DNA of 64,000 bases from Leuctra nigra (taxonomy: Eukaryota; Arthropoda; Insecta; Plecoptera; Leuctridae), in contig OW203769.1 in NCBI GenBank assembly GCA_934045905.1, positions 31,009,910 through 31,073,909 of the forward strand. Direction: 5' to 3'. A program made the translations under genes and the position numbers. The notes beneath the pieces were generated by a model. The model saw only the letters and a program-made list of their open reading frames with translations. It was not told the DNA's origin and did not search any database. This document shows, piece by piece, positions 57,601 through 64,000 of the stretch. Position 1 is the first letter of the stretch; every line of letters starts with the position of its first letter.

Positions 57601-60600
57601 AGTTTATAATTCTAACAATTTGCTGGAGAAGGATTGAACTTTTCTGTGATCCTGGGAGTGACGGGAAAGTCTTTGCTTATCTTGAATTTGTATTGAATGT
57701 AAGGTTACACCGAGCGTTTTCCTAGTGAATAATATTTTTGTATGGTATTACATTTGAAATTGAATATCCATAATATAGTGGGGTTACCAGTGTAACGTTT
57801 TATATGTTTTTAAGGATTTTTGTGAAGGAGGTTGCCACCCAATGCCTTTTGATAAAGCATGATTTTAGATGTATGAAAAGTCGAGGTGGCAACCTGGCAA
57901 CCCTTTAAGGGAGCGGGGGCGGAGTGGTCTGAGGGCCACTTTCCAAAAATTCAACGGTTTCATAAAAAATTCTGAAAAAAATTGGGTATACTAAAATTGG
58001 ATTGAGGAATTTAAAAAAAATAGTTGAAAAAATGTGAAAAGCCGCCATCTTGGAAAAAAATGCGCTGTATTAATACTTTTGTACATACTGAACAACTTAA
58101 GCCAAATATAAAAATTTGTTTCATACAAATTTGATCGCCACAACAATGCTTGTTCGAATATTTTTTTGAAATTGAAAATCGGTGCAACAATACTCTGTAT
58201 AGACGAGTTTTTGTAAAAGAAGAATCAGTACCTTGTCAATTGATAGTCCAGAGTCTTAACACTTTGACCCATCACTAATTGCAACAGAAGATTTTTTTGA
58301 TGTCAATCGATGTATAAAAGTGCCATCTATAACATATCAAAAGTTCTCCAAAATTTGATTGTGGTGGGTGGGCCAAAATGCAAAATTTATTAAAAAGTAA
58401 TTGTTGTAATTATTGAATAATAAAATTATTATAAACCTAGGCGAGTAGCATATCAAATTAAATCTTATGTTTAGTACAATTAATAAAAATATATATCACC
58501 ATTATAAAATAGATACAGAGGTCACAAGGGGTCAAAATCTCATTTTTGAAGTGTTCCAGGACAAGTGCGATATCTCCATCCCTAATAGAGATAATGCATA
58601 CTTCTTTATATTCATCTATCCGAAATGAATATGTTTATAACTCATAAAAAGAGCTCCGAATTTTAATAAGGGTAGTTGGGCCAAATTTCTAAATTTGGCA
58701 AAAACTCATTGTTGTCTATTTAATTGTATTGTATCTATTTACAGCAGGGCGATTGTATAACTTTCTTAGCCGAGATAATGGATCGTTATCTATACCAATT
58801 GATGAAAGTAAACTATTTATATCATTGTTAATCATTTGAATTGTGCAAAGCTACGAGGATATGAAATATAATCACATTATTTATCTCAGGAAGTCGACTT
58901 TACGCACTTTGAATTGCTTTACATTCCGATAGGCTAAATAACTTTCATCAATTGGTATCGATAACGATCCATTATCTCGGCTACTCGTCTATACGGAATA
59001 TTGTTGCACCGATTTTCAATTTCATACAAATATTCGAACAAGCATTGTTGTGGCGATCAAATTTGTATGAAACAAATTTTTATATTTGGCTTAAGTTGTT
59101 CAGTATGTACAAAAGTATTAATAAAGCGCATTTTTTTCCAAGATAGCGGCTTTTCACATTTTTTCAACTATTTTTTTTAAATTTCTCAATCCAATTTTAG
59201 TATACCCAATTTTTTTAAGAATTTTATATGAAACCGTTGAATTTTTGGAAAGTGGCCCTCAGACCACTCCGCCCCCGCTCCCTTAAAGGGTTGCCAGGTT
59301 GCCACCTCGACTTTTCATACATCTAAAATCATGCTTTATCAAATGGCATTGGGTGGCAACCTCCTTCACAAAAATCCTTAAAACGTACAAAACGTTACAC
59401 TGGTAACCCCACTAATAACTGTTCAAGTCTGCGCTGGTAACTAAACTAATAGTGAAAAATTAAGCATTGCGTTTTTTGTCTGGATGCTCTTTGTCTGTGG
59501 CACTCTGCTCACTCCCCAATAACGTTCCGTGAATATGTCTAAACAAATTTCGAATGTCTCCCATAAACTAGAAATATTGAAATGATATGTTTTGAAACGA
59601 GTGGGATTTCTGTTCACAGGCTAAGCTGGCATTGCTTCTGTTTCCTGATCTTGAGTACTTCAGCTCACTAGAATGTCAAGGAAATTGCAAAACACAAAAT
59701 TGCGTCTTGGGTAGATATTGCACGGGTGATGCACTTGCATCGTTGTCCACGAGCAACACATTCAAACTGCGATTCGTCAGAAGATACAACTGTTCCGTTG
59801 CAGACATCAGCAAGTTCAAAACACAAAATTGCGTCTTGGGTAGATATTGCATGGGTGATGCACTTGCATCGTTGTCCACGAGCAACACATTCAAACTGCG
59901 ATTCGTCAGAAGATACAACTGTTCCGTTGCAGACATCAGCAAGTTCAAAACACAAAATTGCGTCTTGGGTAGATATTGCACGGGTGATGCACTTGCATCG
60001 TTGTCCACGAGCAACACATTCAAACTGCGATTCGTCAGAAGATACAACTGTTCCGTTGCAGACATCAGCAAGTTCAAAACACAAAATTGCGTCTTGGGTA
60101 GATATTGCATGGGTGATGCACTTGCATCGTTGTCCACGAGCAACACATTCAAACTGCGATTCGTCAGAAGATACAACTGTTCCGTTGCAGACATCAGCAA
60201 GTTCAAAACACATTAAATTGCGTCTTGGGTAGATATTGCATGGGTGATGCACTTGCATCGTTGTCCACGAGCAACACATTCAAACTGCGATTCGTCAGAA
60301 GATACAACTGTTCCGTTGCAGACATCAGCAAGTTCAAAACACAAAATTGCGTCTTGGGTAGATATTGCATGGGTGATGCACTTGCATCGTTGTCCACGAG
60401 CAACACATTCAAACTGCGATTCGTCAGAAGATACAACTGTTCCGTTGCAGACATCAGCAAGTTCAAAACACATTAAATTGCGTCTTGGGTAGATATTGCA
60501 TGGGTGATGCACTTGCATCGTTGTCCACGAGCAACACATTCAAACTGCGATTCGTCAGAAGATACAACTGTTCCGTTGCAGACATCAGCAAGTTCAAAAC

Positions 60601-62062
60601 ACAAAATTGCGTCTTGGGTAGATATTGCATGGGTGATGCACTTGCATCGTTGTCCACGAGCAACACATTCAAACTGCGATTCGTCAGAAGATACAACTGT
60701 TCCGTTGCAGACATCAGCAAGTTCAAAACACAAAATTGCGTCTTGGGTAGATATTGCATGGGTGATGCACTTGCATCGTTGTCCACGAGCAACACATTCA
60801 AACTGCGATTCGTCAGAAGATACAACTGTTCCGTTGCAGACATCAGCAAGTTCAAAACACAAAATTGCGTCTTGGGTAGATATTGCATGGGTGATGCACT
60901 TGCATCGTTGTCCACGAGCAACACATTCAAACTGCGATTCGTCAGAAGATACAACTGTTCCGTTGCAGACATCAGCAAGTTCAAAACACAAAATTGCGTC
61001 TTGGGTAGATATTGCATGGGTGATGCACTTGCATCGTTGTCCACGAGCAACACATTCAAACTGCGATTCGTCAGAAGATACAACTGTTCCGTTGCAGACA
61101 TCAGCAAGTTCAAAACACAAAATTGCGTCTTGGGTAGATATTGCACGGGTGATGCACTTGCATCGTTGTCCACGAGCAACACATTCAAACTGCGATTCGT
61201 CAGAAGATACAACTGTTCCGTTGCAGACATCAGCAAGTTCAAAACACAAAATTGCGTCTTGGGTAGATATTGCATGGGTGATGCACTTGCATCGTTGTCC
61301 ACGAGCAACACATTCAAACTGCGATTCGTCAGAAGATACAACTGTTCCGTTGCAGACATCAGCAAGTTCATATCACTTTGTCCCAATCTCAAACACCTGG
61401 AAATCTCCGGGTCTCATTCCGAATACCGCCAGATATTTGACGCATTGTCGATTAGCTCTTTAGAGTTACAAGGACTTAGCAGTATTGTGCGTTTCATCAG
61501 GGCCAAGGGAGAATATCTTGTAACACTGACACTAGGTATCGATGGTAATATTGTCAACCCGATTGTTGTCCAAGCTATAGCACACACCTGTAGGAATCTT
61601 ACACTATTAGATTTGTATTATTTCGAATCGGATTATAACCCTCTTCTCTCTGTGAACTACCAAAGCTCAAACGTTGACACTGAAGGTTACGTCTTGACGA
61701 ATCTCAACGATCTCAGATATTCATGTAGTAATGAAGTTGATGTCGAACTGATGACTGAAATTCTGAGACACACCTCGATTAGTAAATTATGTATTGAAGA
61801 CTGGGTTGGTGATGAGAACAACTTCCTTGCCGAAGCAATCAAAACCCTTCAACTCGAAAGTATCTCGGAAGTAAAGTTGTGGTCACGCCAGGTTTCCCTC
61901 AGAGTCTTGGAGAGTTTGTATGACCGCTGTAAAATATTGAAACAGATTACGATTCAACAGAGAGATGTTTTAAATCAGGAAACTAATACATTCTTGTCCA
62001 TGATCGAGGAAGATGCGAAAGAAAGTAATCATGACTTTCAAGTCATCTTGATAAAACAATAA
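51172..62062 (+). CDS. Gene 5: leucine-rich-repeat protein, F-box/LRR type
   Basis: Start ATG 51172 (MPPLKQPQSLLSLSKSKVVE). Proposed exons: 51172-51473, 51612-51663, 52061-52277, 61356-62062 (TAA); phases close, 425 residues. The first donor (AAC|GTGGCT) is weak, and skipping the 52-nt exon with an acceptor at 52066 also keeps frame. LRR-type units: LRNVKELDMSLVSPCSDIIL, YPNLQRIAFRT, ISKFISLCPNLKHLEISG, LVTLTLGIDGNIVNPIVVQA, CRNLTLLDLYYF, SISKLCIEDW, LESLYDRCKILKQITIQ. This is the pattern of FBXL proteins, substrate receptors of SCF ubiquitin ligases; a canonical F-box is not obvious at the N terminus. The exon before the last intron ends in phase 1, and the final exon's acceptor lies in the last unit of a 13-copy 129-bp array. 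A 9-kb intron holds several transposons. Confidence 0.65.
52340..52384 (-). mobile_element. Possible SINE/tRNA-like remnant
   Basis: On the minus strand GGTTCGATCCCC (a B box) occurs with short flanking repeats of 'gggttaag'. No A box is seen. Too short to assign further. Confidence 0.25.
52403..53272 (+). mobile_element. Helitron-like non-autonomous element, full length
   Basis: 870 bp, starts TTGAGCGAGCGTATTGACGT and ends ATCAACGC, a loop, GCGTTTTCCTAG followed by T. It matches 42918-43789 along its length. It lies in the long intron of gene 5. Noncoding. Confidence 0.6.
53273..54003. other. Intron of gene 5, AT-rich
   Basis: No coding exon was recognised. A short (CTGAAC)n-like repeat lies at about 53568-53630. 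Confidence 0.5.
54004..54250. mobile_element. Foldback element
   Basis: A perfect inverted pair contains GGCCAAACAAAACTTGAACG (near 54031) and its complement (near 54213). Outer parts 'taggtacct' and 'aggtacac'-type are also inverted. Noncoding; the target duplication is not resolved. Confidence 0.6.
54251..55086. other. Intron of gene 5 with (TAG)n
   Basis: A (TAG)n microsatellite at about 54597-54641. The rest is AT-rich with no recognised exon. Confidence 0.55.
55087..56511 (+). repeat. Large repeat with ETS-CRE motifs, copy 2
   Basis: Starts CTAGTGGAGCGGTCGCTCC as in 38629-41960 and keeps the same order of blocks, but has only three motif units (near 55539, 55662, 55805). Its right part is an inverted pair (56017-56155 and 56370-56511) beginning 'cactccgtgtaaaaata'. 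The centre holds a 120-bp direct duplication (56137-56256, 56257-56376). The unchanged junction between the motif region and the inverted arms in both copies shows that they belong to one element. Confidence 0.7.
56512..57775. other. Intron of gene 5, AT-rich with repeat remnants
   Basis: Runs of 'agttacttt/gttacagtta' around 56690-57130 are internally repetitive. A Helitron-like 3' tail (GAGCGTTTTCCTAGT) lies at 57711-57725. No exon recognised. Confidence 0.5.
57776..59414. mobile_element. 1.6-kb element with about 430-bp terminal inverted repeats
   Basis: Ends TAGTGGGGTTACCAGTGT and its complement ACACTGGTAACCCCACTA, flanked by ATA on both sides. The arms remain alignable for about 430 bp and share 'gaaggaggttgccaccc', 'gggggcggagtggtctgagg' and 'caacaatgcttgttcga'. 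A second inner inverted pair lies near 58756-58985. No ORF, so non-autonomous. The superfamily is not assigned. Confidence 0.75.
59620..59690 (+). other. Exon-like segment before the 129-bp array
   Basis: After a good acceptor (CTGTTCACAG, 59619) the sequence reads AKLALLLFPDLEYFSSLECQ, which looks like part of an LRR protein. It resembles bases around 52045 upstream of the gene 5 exon ('ggcattgctt', 'aatgtcaagga'). It runs into the array, where this frame meets a TAA at 60214. The phase does not fit the exon ending at 52277. Possibly a duplicated, broken exon. Confidence 0.35.
59686..61369 (+). repeat. 129-bp tandem array made from the last 3' splice site of gene 5
   Basis: Thirteen nearly identical units. 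Each carries 'ctgttccgttgcag' followed by ACATCAGCAAGTTCA, that is, a 3' splice site plus the first 14-15 nt of the final gene 5 exon. Only the last unit (acceptor 61355) continues into 'tatcactttgtccc'. The unit is a multiple of three, so frames stay open on both strands. Two units have a TT insertion ('cacattaaattg', near 60211 and 60471) that creates TAA. Another variant is 'tgcacggg' versus 'tgcatggg'. Confidence 0.93.
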
Positions 62063-62063
62063 A

Positions 62064-62590
62064 TTGATATTAGGTGATAGGAATAATGGTTTGGGCATAA
62101 ACGAAATTATATTTTGTATAACACTCATGTATCCCCCCCTGGAATGTTAATCATTCACAGCAACTTGCCTACTGACCTAATGTGACATAAGAGCGTTGAT
62201 TTGATCATTGTTTTTATCCGCTCCAGCAAAAACCAAATAATATGTTACAAATTATTCAAGGAACCTAGCGGTAAACAATGCATAGTGGTAGTAGGTTACT
62301 TGAGTTCTACAATACGTCAAATTACATGTTTTAAAGATGAGTGCATATAATTTGTTAAATAAACACTAGTATTAGAAAACAGCAGGTTCTAAACCCACAA
62401 TAAACTGAAATGTGCTATATCTACTTCATTGTGGTTTTGTAGAGTAAACGATTGTTTTCGTAATTATACTTATGTTTCAACAAAGACGTTTCACGGAATT
62501 CCACATTCTGTGGTCGCTTCACATTGTTGCAGACTGGCCTGTCAATGAGTTATTATTTGTAGAAGGTAACTGTACAGAAACTCACACATT
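62064..62590. other. Gene 5 3' UTR and flank
   Basis: AT-rich sequence after the stop codon, with the AATAAA at 62358. No other feature. Confidence 0.5.
62358..62363 (+). terminator. Possible polyadenylation signal of gene 5
   Basis: AATAAA about 300 bp after the stop codon. No closer canonical signal was seen. Confidence 0.4.
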
Positions 62591-62720
62591 ATGATTGTGC
62601 CTCCAACAGATTTACAATCCGTGTTTACAACGCAATTTGTCAACCCAGCGCATGTTTCTGAAGCAACTTTGTTTATCCCACCTGATAGTCAAACGGGTAT
62701 AAAACGCACTGTAATTAATT
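62591..62720 (+). other. Coding-like fragment
   Basis: Reads MIVPPTDLQSVFTTQFVN and HVSEATLFIPPDSQTG, with composition more like protein than the flanks; a CCAACAG acceptor-like site lies inside. No splice partner or family was recognised. Confidence 0.25.
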
Positions 62721-62849
62721 ATGTACACACAGGTTTCTTTCTGTGTCTCTCCTTGCTAATATGTATAGAAAATAGCGTTTATCCCGGTTTAATAATAAAT
62801 GTTTTTTTTTGTAATTGTAAGATTAATAATTGTACTTAACAATTATTTG

Positions 62850-64000
62850 GTTTACTTCTTTAATAGGCTAGCTTTTTTCGAATTAGAAAAGTTAGGTAAG
62901 TAAATTCCTATTCAAAAATATTATACAAAATAAAATCGGATGAATGTTGGTAATACAGATTTGTTTTGAATGCAAACCTACTTCGTATTATTCACTTCAT
63001 AAAAATCATTCGATTACAATTTGATATTATTTAAGAAATGAACTTCTTTGATTTTTCTACAAAACAAATTTGCTGACAAAATGTGCAAATTTACTGAAAA
63101 TAAAAATATGTAATTATTCGCAATGTATAAAATTATACCCTTTTAACATTATTTTACTGATCAAAACTAGACAATTCCTTTCCTGGTTTGATGGAAACCT
63201 TCCTTTCTGATCCCCAAATTTAGGCAAGAGTATGCAAATATTTTCCCGACAAGAACTTTATCTGTAAAAAAAAATAAAAAAACGACTTAGGTTGTTCAAT
63301 CAATGTACGATAAATTATCTGTGTTTACATTTGACAGCAGCCGACTCAAAGCATGAATGAAGGATACAAAATCTCAATGAATCATATAAAATCAAATGCT
63401 CACCAATTAATCGTTATGGATGAACTACGTAAATAAGATAGAGAATAAGTTTCCAGAAGAGAAGAAACTATACACGATGTAAACTCTTAGCAACTTCTCC
63501 ATCACAATTCTCCGTGACACAATGCCCTATTATGACACAACGGCACTTCTTATTGTCCACCTTCTTTACAAAAATATAATTACAATAATTCTCTACAATG
63601 TTTTACTCAAGGAAGATCATTTGATTGTAGAGAATATTTAGGTAAATCGCAGGCACACTTTGCAGATCATTGACCCTAGTTGACAACATTATTAACATTC
63701 ATTAGAAAAAAGCGACCTGTAAAAAATTATCACATTATTTAACAAGAGCTAACATAATCCATTGTGGATATGTAAATGTAGTTCCAGGAAGTGCGGTAGA
63801 AATGTCGCTAACGGGACGGGGATTTTGGCGGGGTGTCTGCGATTGTGATATATTCACCCTGGCTGAACCAACTTGGTTTTCCAAGATTGTTGGGAAGACA
63901 ATGCGAAAATACTACAGCAGATATTTTGATATAAATTTGCATATTTCATTTGTTTCAACGTGTAAGATTCTTCCCTATAAGAATAATCGACATTTAAAAA
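62850..64000. other. AT-rich terminal stretch, no gene
   Basis: No ORF with coding character, no clear repeat ends. A slightly GC-richer patch near 63790-63860 is unassigned. Confidence 0.55.

Noticed and set aside
59620..60216. Gene 5 reading through the array from 59620
   Set aside because: The frame meets TAA at 60214 because of a TT insertion, and the exon phase does not match the upstream exon.
59632..61463. Long ORFs in several frames and on both strands across the 129-bp array
   Set aside because: The unit length is a multiple of three, so any open frame repeats. Splice-site phase supports the array as intronic except for the final exon start.

Overview
The window looks like an arthropod, most likely insect, nuclear genome. 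Genes have short GC-rich exons in long AT-rich introns, arthropod-style TATA or TCAGT starts, secreted structural (cuticle-like) proteins and a Jockey-type retrotransposon. MITEs, foldback elements and tandem repeats are dense. Hemiptera is a weak guess from the general repeat style only. Nothing prokaryotic was seen.

All host genes I can support are on the + strand. Four secreted-protein genes lie in a row: gene 1 (exons 2476-5885, start codon probably upstream at 1789-2082), a protein with a Gly/His-rich domain and KPGGGS repeats; gene 2 (13481-17214), a Pro/Tyr-rich protein; gene 3 (19825-27093), a resilin-like repeat protein; and gene 4 (28268-42333), a Thr-rich mucin-like protein. I built these exon chains by hand from splice sites. 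They share one plan: a tiny first exon ending in phase 0, then an exon holding the signal peptide that ends in phase 2 (AG|N). In every case the reading phases close exactly, which suggests a tandem paralogous cluster. A fifth gene (51172-62062) encodes a leucine-rich-repeat protein of the F-box/LRR type. Between genes 4 and 5 lies an apparently intact Jockey-clade non-LTR retrotransposon (ORF1 46047-47516, ORF2 47503-50142).

The most striking feature is that tandem repeats sit on splice junctions. A 24-bp minisatellite (1789-2117) repeats ATGCAT|GTAAGT, a candidate mini first exon plus 5' splice site for gene 1. A (TC)n tract is the polypyrimidine tract of gene 2 exon 2. A 5.2-kb, 180-bp satellite (28858-34094, 29 heads) is an amplification of the 3' splice site plus the signal-peptide exon of gene 4, and only the last unit continues into the functional exon. 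A 90-bp hairpin array starts at the gene 4 exon 3 donor (36440-37075). A 129-bp array (13 copies, 59686-61369) amplifies the 3' splice site plus exon start of the last LRR-gene exon.

The rest is repeats: TTAA-flanked piggyBac-like MITEs and foldbacks, PIF/Harbinger-like MITEs with TTA/TAA duplications, a family with a Helitron-like 3' hairpin and CTAG|T end, tRNA-derived SINEs, a large repeat carrying an array of ETS-CRE composite motifs, and a 1.6-kb element with long terminal inverted repeats. All names rest on reading the sequence; no database search was made.
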